From the NCBI RefSeq assembly GCF_009709575.1, contig NZ_WIXO01000001.1, positions 186,001 through 250,000 on the forward strand: DNA of 64,000 bases, in the 5' to 3' direction. Each line of letters begins with the position of its first letter. The stretch's first letter is position 1. Both the position numbers and the translations under genes were made by a program. Origin of the DNA: Streptomyces taklimakanensis. GTDB lineage: Bacteria; Actinomycetota; Actinomycetes; Streptomycetales; Streptomycetaceae. Shown here one piece after another: positions 34,747-44,110 of the stretch. Below the pieces are notes generated by a model that saw only the letters and a program-made list of their open reading frames with translations, made no database searches and was not told where the DNA came from.

Positions 34747-36186
34747 ATGACCGCTCCCGCCGCCGGCCCCGCCCGGGCACGGCTTCAGTCCCCGTCCCAG
34801 TCCCCCGCCGAGGCCGCGCCCGTCAACTCACGGTCCCGCGTCCTGGTCGCCAGCCTCATCGGCACGACGATCGAGTTCTACGACTTCTACATCTACGCAA
34901 CCGCCGCGGTCCTGGTCTTCCCGACGCTCTTCTTCCCGAGCAGCGATGCGACCACGGCCCTGCTCTCCTCCTTCGCGGTCTTCGGCGCGGCGATGATCGC
35001 CCGCCCGATCGGTGCGATCGTCTTCGGCCACCTCGGTGATCGCCTCGGCCGCAAGGGCACCCTGGTGGCCTCGCTGCTCACCATGGGCATCGCCACCTTC
35101 CTGATCGGCGTCCTGCCCACCTACGCGCAGGCCGGCTGGATCGCCACGGCACTGCTGGTGCTGATGCGACTCGCCCAGGGCTTCGCGCTCGGCGGCGAGT
35201 GGAGCGGCGCGGCCCTGGTCGCCACCGAGAACGCACCCGCCGGGAAGCGCGCGCTGTGGGGCACGTTCCCGCAGCTCGGAGCTCCGTTCGGGTTCATCAT
35301 CGGCAACGGCCTCTTCCTGATCATCGGCGCGCTGCTGCCCTCCGAGGCGGGCGCCGACCCCTCGCAGCCCTCCGACGCCTTCCTGAGTTGGGGGTGGCGG
35401 ATCCCGTTCCTGTTCTCGGCCGTCATGGTCGCGATCGGTCTGTGGGTGCGGATGCGCCTGGTCGAGTCGCAGGTCTTCGCGAAGACGCAGGAGACCGGCA
35501 AGGTTCGCAAGCTGCCGCTGGCCACCGTCTTCCGCCACCACTGGAGGCAACTGCTCCTCGGCACCTTCGCGATGCTGGCGACGTACGTCCTCTTCTACCT
35601 GATGACGACGTTCTCGCTGAGCTACGGCCGCACCGCCGAGGACGCGGACGTCCCGGGCCTCGGCTACGGCTACACCACCTTCGTCCTGATGATGATCTTC
35701 GGCGTGCTGTTCTTCGCCGCGTTCACCCTGGTCTCCGGCCCGCTCGCGGACAGGTACGGCCGCCGCAAGACCCTCGCCTGGGTCACCGCCGGCATCGTCG
35801 TCTTCGGCCTGGTCTGGGTACCGCTGATCGGCCTGGGCACGCTCGGCGTGGTCCTGTGGCTGGTCCTGGGCTTCACCCTGATGGGCATGACGTTCGGCCC
35901 GATGGGCGCTCTGCTCCCGGAGCTCTTCCCGACCAGTGTCCGCTACACCGGCTCCGGCATCTCCTACAACGTCAGCTCCATCCTCGGCGCGGCCGTCGCC
36001 CCCTTCGTCGCGGTCGCCCTCTGGGAGGCCGGTGACGGCTCCCCGTGGCTGGTCGGCGTCTACCTCTCCGTGATGGCCGTCCTCACCCTGACCGCTCTCC
36101 TCCTCGGCAAGGAGACGAAGGACCTCGCCCTGGACGAGGGCGAGGTCCCGGAGCCCCACGCCCGTACCGAGGCCCCGTCCGCCTGA
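34747..36186 (+). CDS. MHS-family (metabolite:H+ symporter) MFS transporter
   Basis: This 479-aa protein has about 12 membrane segments. The signature SLIGTTIEFYDFYIYATAA opens TM1, FGHLGDRLGRKGTL is the TM2-3 loop, and RLAQGFALGGEWSGAALVATENAP is the MHS hallmark in TM4-5. The family imports dicarboxylates, betaines, shikimate and similar solutes with protons. Only the family can be assigned. Upstream GGAAAGTCCCGGAA provides a modest ribosome site. Confidence 0.9.
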   Translation: MTAPAAGPARARLQSPSQSPAEAAPVNSRSRVLVASLIGTTIEFYDFYIYATAAVLVFPTLFFPSSDATTALLSSFAVFGAAMIARPIGAIVFGHLGDRLGRKGTLVASLLTMGIATFLIGVLPTYAQAGWIATALLVLMRLAQGFALGGEWSGAALVATENAPAGKRALWGTFPQLGAPFGFIIGNGLFLIIGALLPSEAGADPSQPSDAFLSWGWRIPFLFSAVMVAIGLWVRMRLVESQVFAKTQETGKVRKLPLATVFRHHWRQLLLGTFAMLATYVLFYLMTTFSLSYGRTAEDADVPGLGYGYTTFVLMMIFGVLFFAAFTLVSGPLADRYGRRKTLAWVTAGIVVFGLVWVPLIGLGTLGVVLWLVLGFTLMGMTFGPMGALLPELFPTSVRYTGSGISYNVSSILGAAVAPFVAVALWEAGDGSPWLVGVYLSVMAVLTLTALLLGKETKDLALDEGEVPEPHARTEAPSA

Positions 36187-36210
36187 CCCGGACCGGACCC
36201 GGTGACCATC

Positions 36211-36244
36211 CGGTGCCCGCGGCCGGAACGGGCCGCGGGCACCG
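36211..36244 (+). terminator. 14-bp hairpin after the MHS transporter gene
   Basis: CGGTGCCCGCGGCC pairs perfectly with its complement over a 6-nt loop, 25 nt after the MHS stop. It also lies on the 3' side of the convergent DUF2264 operon. Confidence 0.7.
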
Positions 36245-36363
36245 TCGCGTCCCGGGCCGGGCGGGCAACGTACCGCCCACCGCCCAACGGGGTCCCCGCC
36301 CCCGGCCCGGCGCGGCGGCACGCCGCCGAGAGGGCCTCCTCCGCGCTCCGCCGCGCCGCGGGG

Positions 36364-38256
36364 TCAGTCCTCCACGTGGGTCACCCGCACCGGGTCGAAG
36401 GCGACCCGGGTACGCGCGCCGCCCGCCCAGACGACCTCGACGCCGCCGGCGTCGGCGGTCGTCTCGGTGACGGCCTCCGCCAGGGGGACGGGGTTCGGCC
36501 CGGCGGTGAGAACGGCCAGGCAGGCGTACGGTGAGGCGCCGTCCGCCGCGCCGGTGAGGCGCGGCACCCGGGCCCAGCGTGTCCAGGCGGTGCCCTGCGG
36601 GGCGCGCACCGTCTCCGGTGCGGGGTCCCAGCCGTGCAGGGGGTGCAGCGCCGAGACCAGGTCCTCCTCCGGCCCGGTGGCCCAGCCGGTGTGCGTGACG
36701 CGGGCCCCGGCCGGTGCGCCGGTCACCCGGTGCACCCGCAGTTCGTACGGCCCCCGCGCCACCGTCACGCTCTCCACCCGCAGCCCCGGCACCATCGGCG
36801 GCCCGCCCGCGAACACCGGCCGATGCCAGGAGGCCGCCCATCCCCAACCGGCACCGCCGCCCGCTCCCAGGGGATGGATGCGACGCCGCACGCTGCGGCG
36901 GCCGTCCACCTCGACCGACAGGTGGTTGTCGGCGACGTTGCCGGGGGCCGTCGGGCCGGTGCGGGTCGAGTAGGCCTGGCGCCCGTAGTGCGGATCCTCC
37001 TCGGCCGCCGCCTCTCCCTCGTGCGGCCGCACGTGGTCGCTGCCGTGGTTGTGCAGCCGTACGATCCCGTCGCCGCGCGTCGACTGCACCAGCAGCCCGG
37101 GCACCGGCAGGGCGAGGACCCGGTCGGCCTCCTCCACCGGCGCGGCCCGCTCCACCTCCGTCCACAGCGGATGGTCCGCCGGTGCCAGCAGCGACACGAA
37201 CGCCTTCGACGCCCAGTACGGGGAGGCGGGACCGGAGTACGACTGCAGCGTCGCCTCGTGCGGGCCGTACCAGCCCGGGCTCAGCAGTCCGTCCCCGGTC
37301 AGTGCCCCGCGGTCGAGGAAGTGGCGCAGACCGCCGCTGGCCAGGCGACGGGAGGCGCCCGGCGTCAGCGGCGTGTGCCCGGTCAGCGCGCCCAGCCCGA
37401 CGGCCGCCGAGGCCGCGAAGCGGTAGGTCAGCGACCGGCCGAAGTGCAGCGGCGCCCCGTCCGCGCCGAACGTCGACGCGAACCCCTCCAGGTGGGCGCG
37501 GAGCCGGGCACCGTACCGGGCGCCGAGCTCGTCGTCCCCGGCCAGGTGGGCGTCGAGCACCGGGTACAGGTGCAGGGCCCAGCCGTTGTAGTGGTCGAAG
37601 GCGCGACCGTCCCCGTCGGAGTACCAGCCCTCGCCCAGGTACCAGCCCTCCATCAACTCCAGCGCCCGTTCCCGTGCCGCGGCGGTCTCGGCGTCGCCGC
37701 GGCCCACGGACTCCAGGAAACCGGCCACCGTGTACGGGAACAGGTACCAGTTGTTCGGCGCGGGGGTGTGCCGCAGCGCCCCGCGCAGCCACTGCTCGGC
37801 CCGGTCCCGCACGTCCTCGTCGAGGTTCTCCCACAGCCAGGGCGCGGTCAGCCGCAGGCCGAGCGCGACCGAGGCCGACTCCACCATCGGCTGGCCCTGC
37901 ACGTCGTGGTCGAGGATCAGCGGCCAGGATTCGGTGTCGTCGCGGCCGGGCGTGCGGGTGCCCGCGGCCAGGCCCCGCGCGTAGCGTTCCAGCCGGCCGT
38001 GCGGATCGTCGCCGCCGGCACCCGCCACCCGGAACGCGGCCGCGAGGAAGGTGCGGGCGTAGCCCTCCAGGCCGTCGGAGCGCACCCCGGAACGGGAGGG
38101 TCGGCCCGGCAGGTCGAGCAGGGCGTCGCCCGGGGTGCTCCAGCGCCAGGCCGCTGTCAGCAGCCCGTCCGCCACCGCTTCCCAGTGGGCTCGGGTGTAA
38201 CCGGTGTACGGGCTCGACACCCGGTCCTCGGCGGGCAGGTCGAACGGGATGCTCAT
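36364..38256 (-). CDS. DUF2264 protein (probable glycan-related)
   Basis: This 630-aa cytoplasmic protein has no signal peptide. The N-terminal two-thirds is an alpha/alpha-barrel-like DUF2264 region (PAPNNWYLFPYTVAGFLE, GWYSDGDGRAFDHYNGWALH, SPGWYGPHEATLQSYSGP ASPYWASKAF). The C-terminal third is beta-rich. DUF2264 proteins occur in polysaccharide- and uronide-utilisation loci, and the exact reaction is not established. The ATG overlaps the dehydrogenase stop (ATGA), so it is the last gene of the ABC-transporter operon. Confidence 0.82.
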   Translation of the reverse strand: MSIPFDLPAEDRVSSPYTGYTRAHWEAVADGLLTAAWRWSTPGDALLDLPGRPSRSGVRSDGLEGYARTFLAAAFRVAGAGGDDPHGRLERYARGLAAGTRTPGRDDTESWPLILDHDVQGQPMVESASVALGLRLTAPWLWENLDEDVRDRAEQWLRGALRHTPAPNNWYLFPYTVAGFLESVGRGDAETAAARERALELMEGWYLGEGWYSDGDGRAFDHYNGWALHLYPVLDAHLAGDDELGARYGARLRAHLEGFASTFGADGAPLHFGRSLTYRFAASAAVGLGALTGHTPLTPGASRRLASGGLRHFLDRGALTGDGLLSPGWYGPHEATLQSYSGPASPYWASKAFVSLLAPADHPLWTEVERAAPVEEADRVLALPVPGLLVQSTRGDGIVRLHNHGSDHVRPHEGEAAAEEDPHYGRQAYSTRTGPTAPGNVADNHLSVEVDGRRSVRRRIHPLGAGGGAGWGWAASWHRPVFAGGPPMVPGLRVESVTVARGPYELRVHRVTGAPAGARVTHTGWATGPEEDLVSALHPLHGWDPAPETVRAPQGTAWTRWARVPRLTGAADGASPYACLAVLTAGPNPVPLAEAVTETTADAGGVEVVWAGGARTRVAFDPVRVTHVED

Positions 38257-39284
38257 GCGATGAAGGCCAGCCTTTCGCGTCGTACGGGGTAGAGGAAGCC
38301 GGAGCCGGATGCCCAGCGGGTGGTCTCGGCCAGGGCGAGGTCGGCCAGCCGGCGCCACTCGTTGCCCTGGGACCCGGCGAGGTGCGGGGTGATCAGCGCG
38401 TTCTCGCAGTCCCACAGCGGGTGGTGCGGCGGCAGCACCTCGGGATCGGTGACGTCGAGCACCGCTCGGATGCGGCCCGCCAGGACGGCGTCGGTGAGCG
38501 CCTCCTGGTCGACGACCGCGCCGCGCGAGGTGTTGATCAGTACGGCGCCGTGCGGCATCGCGTCGATCAGGGAACGGTCGACCAGGCCGCGCGTGGTCGG
38601 CAGCAGCGGGGTGTGCACGCTGACGGTGTCGCAGCGCGCGAACAGCTCCGGCAGCTCCACGCGCCGGACGCCGAGACCGGCCGCGGCGGCGTCGTCGACG
38701 TACGGGTCGTGCAGCAGGACCTCGACGTCGTGCGGGCGCAGCAGTTCGATCACCCGGCGGCCGATCAGGGAGGCGGACAGGATGCCGACGGTGCGGTGGT
38801 AGTTGCCGACACCGCGCGGGGTGCGCAGCCAGTCCCCGCGGTCCCGGGAGGCGCGGTACTCGCGGGCCCGCTCCAGCACCCGCTTGCCGGTGAGCAGGAT
38901 CATGCCGAGCGTGTACTCGGCCACCGGCACGGCGTTGGCCGCGGCGGCGGAGGACACCTCGATGCCGCGCTCCCAGCAGGCGTCGGTGACATGGCCGCGG
39001 ACGCTGCCCGCGGTGTGCACCACGGCCCGCAGTCTCGGGGCCGCGTGCAGCACGGAGGCGTCCAGGGGCGGACAGCCCCAGCCGGTGATCAGCAGATCGA
39101 CGTCGGCGAGCACGGAGCGGGCCCGCTCGGTGGTCAGGTCGTCCAGCACCGGGGGCGGGGCGAGTTCGCAGACCGTGCCGAACGCGCGGAGCGTCTCGGG
39201 GTCGAGGACGGCCGCGGCGGCGTCCGGGGACATGGCCAGGGCGGCACGCGGACGGAAGCCGGGGCCGGGTGTTGCCTCACTCAT
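38253..39284 (-). CDS. D-2-hydroxyacid dehydrogenase family protein
   Basis: This 343-aa NAD(P)-dependent dehydrogenase has a catalytic Arg in LINTSRGAVVDQ (about 243), an acidic residue in LDVTDPEVLPPHHPL (about 270) and His in LITPHLAGSQGNE (about 290). The dinucleotide-binding loop reads VGILSASLIGRRV, the Gly-poor variant used by a subgroup of this family. It would interconvert a sugar-derived keto and hydroxy acid in the operon's pathway. ATG 39284 gives the usual start; a GTG at 39305 is an alternative. Confidence 0.85.
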   Translation of the reverse strand: MSEATPGPGFRPRAALAMSPDAAAAVLDPETLRAFGTVCELAPPPVLDDLTTERARSVLADVDLLITGWGCPPLDASVLHAAPRLRAVVHTAGSVRGHVTDACWERGIEVSSAAAANAVPVAEYTLGMILLTGKRVLERAREYRASRDRGDWLRTPRGVGNYHRTVGILSASLIGRRVIELLRPHDVEVLLHDPYVDDAAAAGLGVRRVELPELFARCDTVSVHTPLLPTTRGLVDRSLIDAMPHGAVLINTSRGAVVDQEALTDAVLAGRIRAVLDVTDPEVLPPHHPLWDCENALITPHLAGSQGNEWRRLADLALAETTRWASGSGFLYPVRRERLAFIA

Positions 39285-39335
39285 GGGGAAGGAGGGACTC
39301 CTCACTCGGTCGGGCCACCGGGTCGGGGCCCGGGA

Positions 39336-40199
39336 CTACTTGACGGATCCCGCCGTCAGGCCGCTGCGCCAGAAGCGCTGGAGCAGGACGAAGGCGAGGA
39401 TCAGCGGCAGGACGGCGAGCAGCGAGCCCATGATCACCACGGGGTAGTACTCCGGCGAGACCGACGCCGAGCTGTTCCACGCGTACAGACCGAGGCTGAC
39501 CGGGTACAGATCCTGGTCGGACAGCATCACCATGGGCAGGAAGAAGTTGTTCCAGATCGCGGTGAGCTGGAACAGGAAGACGGTGACCAGACCGGGCCCG
39601 AGCATGCGCAACGCCACCCGGACGTAGGCGGTCAGCTCGCCGGCGCCGTCCACGCGCGCCGCCTCCAGCACCTCGTCGGGGACGTAGCCCCGGCTGAAGA
39701 TCCGGCCGAGGTAGACCCCGAACGGGTTGAACAGGACCGGGATGAACACCGCCCAGAAGGTGTTGACCAGACCGGCGCCCGAGGCCATCAGGTACAGCGG
39801 CAGCGCGAGCACGGTCTGCGGGACCATGACCGCCGCCAGTACCAGGCCGAACAGCTTCTCCTTGTGCCGGAAGGCGTACTTGTCGAAGGCGTAGCCGCAG
39901 GCCACGCTGATCAGCGCGCCGACGGCGGCACCCACCACGGCGTACAGCAGGCTGTTGGCGTACCAGCGCCCGTACTGACCGCCGTCCATGGCGAACAGGT
40001 CGCCGAGGTTGGACGGGAACGAGAAGTCGCTCGGCGACAGCAGGTCGCTGCCGAACAGCGCGTCGCGGCTCTTGGCGGCGGCGAGCACCAGCCACAGCAC
40101 GGGCAGCAACGTGTACAGGACGGACAGGGCGACGACGGCGTTGACCGTCGTGCGGCCGAGCAGGCGGGGGCACGGCAGGGCGCTGCCGGTGGCGCTCAT
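39336..40199 (-). CDS. carbohydrate ABC transporter permease (MalG type)
   Basis: This 287-aa protein has six membrane segments and the cytoplasmic EAA loop EAARVDGAGELTAYVRVALRMLGPG (about 195-215), which docks with an ATPase. It is the second permease of a CUT1-type importer. Its ATG overlaps the stop of the first permease (ATGA). No ATPase gene is in the operon, so a shared MsiK-like ATPase encoded elsewhere is likely, as is common in Streptomyces. Confidence 0.9.
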   Translation of the reverse strand: MSATGSALPCPRLLGRTTVNAVVALSVLYTLLPVLWLVLAAAKSRDALFGSDLLSPSDFSFPSNLGDLFAMDGGQYGRWYANSLLYAVVGAAVGALISVACGYAFDKYAFRHKEKLFGLVLAAVMVPQTVLALPLYLMASGAGLVNTFWAVFIPVLFNPFGVYLGRIFSRGYVPDEVLEAARVDGAGELTAYVRVALRMLGPGLVTVFLFQLTAIWNNFFLPMVMLSDQDLYPVSLGLYAWNSSASVSPEYYPVVIMGSLLAVLPLILAFVLLQRFWRSGLTAGSVK

Positions 40200-41185
40200 C
40201 GGGCCTCCTCGGCGGCGTCGGCGCGGCTGGTGAAGCGGGTGACGCCGTAGGACAGGGCGATGGTGAAGACCAGCAGGACGACCGAGGCGGCCGCCGCCAG
40301 GCTGTAGTTGTTGCGGGTGAACGCCGCGTCGTAGATGTACATGCTGGGTGAGAACCGGGAGCTGATCATGGGTGAGGACTGGCTGAGCAGCATCGGCTCG
40401 GTGAACAGCTGGAGCGCCCAGATCAGGGTGAACATCGCGACCATGACGATCGAGGCGCGCACCAGCGGGGTCTTGACCTGGAGCGCCGTGCGCACCGGGC
40501 CCGCGCCGTCCACGACGGACGCCTCGATCACCTCGCGGGGCACGGCCTGCAGGGCGGCGTAGAAGATCATCGTGTTGTAGCCGAGGTTGCTCCACAGCGC
40601 GATGTTCACGATGGAGGGCAGGACGGTGTGCACGCCCAGGAAGTCGAGGGTGATGTCGGCGCGGGCGAACAGGTCGATGACCGGGCTGATGCCGGGCGTG
40701 TACAGGTACAGCCAGATCAGGGCGGCGATGATGCCGGGGACGGCGTGCGGCAGGAACAGGCCGAGCTGGGCCCAGGAGCGCAGCCTGACCACGCCGGAGT
40801 CCAGCAGCAGGGCGAGGGCGAGCGCGCCGACGACCATGAGCGGTATGTAGAAGAGGCAGTACAGGGCGACGGTGCCGAGTCCGCCGAGGAACGTGGGGTC
40901 GGTGAGGACGGCGGCGTAGCCGCGCAGTCCGACGAAGACCGTGCGCTCGGGGCCGAAGCCGAGGCCGGGCTGGTCGTCGCTGTAGAAGCTCAGCCGGACG
41001 GCCGTGCCGACGGGGATCAGGAAGACGGTGACCAGCAGGGCGAAGAACGGCGCCATCAGCACACCGCAGGCGGTCGCCCGACGGCGCCGGGCCGCCCTGC
41101 GGGCGCGCACGGAGGAGGGCGCCGGGGTGGGGGCGACCGCGTTCGGCGTGCCGGCCGGCCCCCGGGGCCGGATGGTCGTGGTCAT
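40196..41185 (-). CDS. carbohydrate ABC transporter permease (MalF type)
   Basis: This 329-aa protein has an Arg-rich cytoplasmic N-terminus, six membrane segments and the EAA loop EASVVDGAGPVRTALQVKTPLVRAS (about 220-240). It pairs with the MalG-type permease immediately downstream and with the binding lipoprotein 25 nt upstream to form a sugar importer. Confidence 0.9.
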   Translation of the reverse strand: MTTTIRPRGPAGTPNAVAPTPAPSSVRARRAARRRRATACGVLMAPFFALLVTVFLIPVGTAVRLSFYSDDQPGLGFGPERTVFVGLRGYAAVLTDPTFLGGLGTVALYCLFYIPLMVVGALALALLLDSGVVRLRSWAQLGLFLPHAVPGIIAALIWLYLYTPGISPVIDLFARADITLDFLGVHTVLPSIVNIALWSNLGYNTMIFYAALQAVPREVIEASVVDGAGPVRTALQVKTPLVRASIVMVAMFTLIWALQLFTEPMLLSQSSPMISSRFSPSMYIYDAAFTRNNYSLAAAASVVLLVFTIALSYGVTRFTSRADAAEEAR

Positions 41186-41210
41186 GGGGTTTCACCTGCC
41201 TTTCGGCGGC

Positions 41211-42542
41211 TCAGGTGCTGTGCTGGGTGGTGGACAGGCCCAGGGCCCTGAGGTCGGGCATGGTGCCCTCCTGTGCCGTGCGCATGGAGTCGACGAGGCT
41301 GCCCTGACCGGCGCCGACGCGGGCGAAGGAGTCCTGCATGATCTTCTGTGTGGCGCTCATCCGCGGGCCCCACACCCAGCCTTCGCGGATCCTCTCCGCC
41401 TCCTGCTCGAAGAGCCGGTAGACGTCCTGGCCGCCGTAGTAGGAGCGGTCGAACGCCTCGCGCCCCACGGCGACCAGGTCCGGAGCGGCCGGGTACTGGC
41501 TGCTGGTGCCGCTGGAGAGCCGGGCGCGCAGGGCGTCGGGGTGGGAGACCTGCCACTCGATGAACTCCATGGCGGCCTCGGGGTGCCGGCTGTCCTTGGT
41601 GACGGCGAAGGTGGAGCCGCCGTGCGTCCCGACGGCCGGGCTGCCGGTGTCCCACTGCGGCAGTGGGGCGATCCGCCACCGACCCCTCTGTCCGGGTCTC
41701 GCGTTCATCTGCGCGCCCGCGTCCCAGGCGCCGCTGAGACGGGTCAGCACCAGGCCGTCGCCGATCTGGGCGTCGGCCTGCCTGCTCTCGACGGCGTTCA
41801 CGAACACGTCGTCGCGGTCGATCAGTTCCTGCCAGTACCGCGCGACGCGCCGGGTGGGCGCGTCGGCGAGGGAGACGTTCCAGGCACCGCGGGAGGTGTC
41901 GAACCAGTGGGCGCCCGCCTGCCAGGCGTACGCGGCGAACTGCGTCATGCCGTCCGTCGGGAACAGCGCCAGCCGCCGGTCGGGCGCCTTGCGGTGCACG
42001 CTGCGGGCCAGTTCGGCGAACTCCTCCCAGGTCCGCGGGACCGTCAGTCCGTAGTGGTCGAACAGGTCGACGCGGTAGTGCATCACCATGGGTTCGACGT
42101 CCAGCGGCACGCTGAACACCCGTCCCTCGAAGGTGGTCAGTCCGAGCGCCTGCGGCAGCAGTCTGCGGCGCAGACCGTCACCGACGAGGTCGGTGACGTC
42201 CCGGGCCACGCCGTCGATGGCGTACCCCGGCACCTGCGGGTACTCGATCGTGGCCACGTCCGGGGCGTTGCCGGCCCGGGCCGCGTTGCTGAGCTTGGCG
42301 TAGCCGCCCTGCCCTCCGGAGGGGATCTGCTGGAAGTCGACCTGGATGCGGTCGTGCGTGCCGTTGAACGCGTCGACCACTTCCCGGCTGCCGCGCAGGG
42401 CGGACCAGAAGGTGATGCGCGTGGTCCTGCCCGTGCCGCGCCGCCGGGCTCCGTCTCCCCCACTGCAGGCGCTCACGGCTCCTGTCAGGGGGACGGTGGC
42501 CAGCGCGGCGAGCGCGGACCGACGACTGTGCCGACCGGGCAT
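41211..42542 (-). CDS. extracellular sugar-binding lipoprotein
   Basis: This 443-aa protein has an N-terminal lipoprotein signal with twin Arg (RRSALAALATVPL) and lipobox AVSAC (Cys about 26), followed by a cluster-B binding-protein fold. ITFWSALRGSREVVDAFN and GIQVDFQQIPSGG-like strands open the first lobe, and WDTGSPAVGTHGGSTFAV lies near the hinge. It captures the sugar for the two downstream permeases. It is the first gene of the operon. An operator-like motif is centred about 110 nt upstream. Confidence 0.9.
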   Translation of the reverse strand: MPGRHSRRSALAALATVPLTGAVSACSGGDGARRRGTGRTTRITFWSALRGSREVVDAFNGTHDRIQVDFQQIPSGGQGGYAKLSNAARAGNAPDVATIEYPQVPGYAIDGVARDVTDLVGDGLRRRLLPQALGLTTFEGRVFSVPLDVEPMVMHYRVDLFDHYGLTVPRTWEEFAELARSVHRKAPDRRLALFPTDGMTQFAAYAWQAGAHWFDTSRGAWNVSLADAPTRRVARYWQELIDRDDVFVNAVESRQADAQIGDGLVLTRLSGAWDAGAQMNARPGQRGRWRIAPLPQWDTGSPAVGTHGGSTFAVTKDSRHPEAAMEFIEWQVSHPDALRARLSSGTSSQYPAAPDLVAVGREAFDRSYYGGQDVYRLFEQEAERIREGWVWGPRMSATQKIMQDSFARVGAGQGSLVDSMRTAQEGTMPDLRALGLSTTQHST

Positions 42543-42648
42543 GGCGCCTCCCGTGGCTTCCGCGTGTCCGGGACACGCTCGGTGGGGACACCGGAATCCT
42601 CGCCACCCGGGCCGAAGCGGTCAATAGACCGATCAGAAGAAAATAAAA

Positions 42649-42658
42649 CGTTCAAACG
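42649..42658. promoter_or_regulatory. CGTTCAAACG operator candidate, binding-protein operon
   Basis: This 10-mer is the exact reverse complement of the motif at 43780-43789. It lies about 107 nt before the binding-protein ATG, at the 3' edge of the regulator gene, in an AT-rich stretch (GAAGAAAATAAAACG). It is probably bound by the adjacent DeoR/LacI-type regulator. Confidence 0.55.
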
Positions 42659-42659
42659 C

Positions 42660-43754
42660 TCATCCGGTTGGCCGGTCCACCGCACGGGTCGAGCCGCGCA
42701 CCGACAGCCGCGGCAGCAGTTCCACCCGCCGCACGGCCGTCCCGCGGGAATCCGTCAGCCGACGCAGCAGCAGGTCGGCGGCCACCCGCCCCACCTCTCC
42801 CTTGGGCGGTGAGACGGCGGTCAGCGGCGGCGTGCCGAGGCCGGCCACCACATCGTCGTACGCCACCACCGAGCAGTCCTGCGGCACCCCGACCGCTTCC
42901 TCCGCCAGCCGCTGCACGATCATCAGCGCGTCCACATCGCCGTGCAGCACCATCGCGGTCGCCCCCACCTTGCGCAGCAGCGCCGACGGTTCGGCCGTCT
43001 CGTCCGCCGCGTACGGCCCCTCGTCGCCCGCCTCCGGCGAACTCAGCATCCACGCCCACTCCTCCACCAGCGGATGCGCGGCGGCGATCTGTGCGAAGGC
43101 GGCCCGCAGCGTGCGCGCGGTCGGGCTGTCGTCCCGCGTGGCGAACACGATGCGCCGGTGGCCGAGCCCCACCAGGTGCTCCACGGCGAGATGGGCGCCG
43201 TACCAGTGGTCCGAGCACACCGAGTCCAGGGCGTGCAGCGCGCTGCCCGGCCGCGGGCGCCGTTCCATCAGCACCGTCGGCACGTCCAGCCCGGCGAGCC
43301 ACCCGTAGTCGCCCTCCTCGTCCGCGCGGCCGCGCCACCGGGGCGCCAGCAGCAGACCCCGCGCGCCGTCCGCGAGGGCCCGCTCCACCAGCGGGCGCTC
43401 GGCACCGGCCACTTGCGGGGCGATGTGCAGCGCGAAGCGCAGACCGGCCTCCTCCAGCACCGTGCGGGCGCCGTGCAGGGTCTCGGTCAGGTACGTGTGG
43501 CGCTCCGGCACCACCACGGCCACCCGGTCCCCGTCCGCCACGTCGCCCGCGGGCACCTCGGGGACCGGCACCGTGGAGCGCACGATGCCGTGTCCCCGGC
43601 GCAGCTTGCCCTCCCGGGTCAACTCCTCCACGTCCCGGCGCACCGTCACCACGGAGACCTGCAGCTCGTCGGCGAGGTCGCGCACCCGTGCGGTGCCGCG
43701 CGCCCGGACCGCGGCCAGAATCCGCTGACGCCTGAGATCGACCGGCTCCCGCAT
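42660..43754 (-). CDS. DeoR-type HTH / LacI-type sensor transcriptional regulator
   Basis: This 364-aa protein has an N-terminal DeoR-like winged helix (residues about 5-60: RRQRILAAVRARGTARVRDLADELQVSVVTVRRDVEEL). It is joined to a LacI-type periplasmic-binding effector domain (about 75-350: VAVVVPERHTYLTETLHGA, VEHLVGLGHRRIVFAT, VVAYDDVVAGLGTPPLTAVSPPK). It likely represses the downstream sugar operon until a sugar binds. ATG 43754 follows GGGAGGG at good spacing. It reads on the same strand as its presumed target. Confidence 0.87.
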   Translation of the reverse strand: MREPVDLRRQRILAAVRARGTARVRDLADELQVSVVTVRRDVEELTREGKLRRGHGIVRSTVPVPEVPAGDVADGDRVAVVVPERHTYLTETLHGARTVLEEAGLRFALHIAPQVAGAERPLVERALADGARGLLLAPRWRGRADEEGDYGWLAGLDVPTVLMERRPRPGSALHALDSVCSDHWYGAHLAVEHLVGLGHRRIVFATRDDSPTARTLRAAFAQIAAAHPLVEEWAWMLSSPEAGDEGPYAADETAEPSALLRKVGATAMVLHGDVDALMIVQRLAEEAVGVPQDCSVVAYDDVVAGLGTPPLTAVSPPKGEVGRVAADLLLRRLTDSRGTAVRRVELLPRLSVRGSTRAVDRPTG

Positions 43755-43779
43755 CAGGCCCTCCCGGACGGCCGATGTT

Positions 43780-43789
43780 CGTTTGAACG
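43780..43789. promoter_or_regulatory. CGTTTGAACG operator candidate, regulator gene
   Basis: This inverted copy of the 42649 motif lies about 26 nt upstream of the regulator start and sits in GTTCGTTTGAACGC. That position suggests autoregulation. The rest of the gap up to 44110 shows no gene. Confidence 0.5.
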
Positions 43790-44110
43790 CTTTCCGCATC
43801 ATCATACGATCGCCACATCGGAGGGCACGGTGGCGGGCAGGACGGCAAGCACTTCGGGGCAGGTGGTGCGAACCTTCCGCCGGTCAGCGTGGTTCCCGAG
43901 CACCTTTACGGAGAACCGAGTTCGCAGGTGGGAGTCCCACCACGGGCGAGTGACGGGAGGAGGGCCCTCCCGCGGCCACGTGGTTCGTCACCGGCGCCTG
44001 CCGAGGACCGGCCGCCACGGCAGTTCGTTCCCGGCGGCGCCACGGGCCCGAGGACCGTCGGCCGGACGGGCCGCCCGACGGTCCGGGGTCGGTTCCGTGA
44101 CCGCGATCCG

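Noticed and set aside
32705..34780. Long - strand frame over the SulP gene
   Set aside because: Ser/Thr/Arg-rich antisense product; the + strand has obvious transmembrane segments and a STAS domain.
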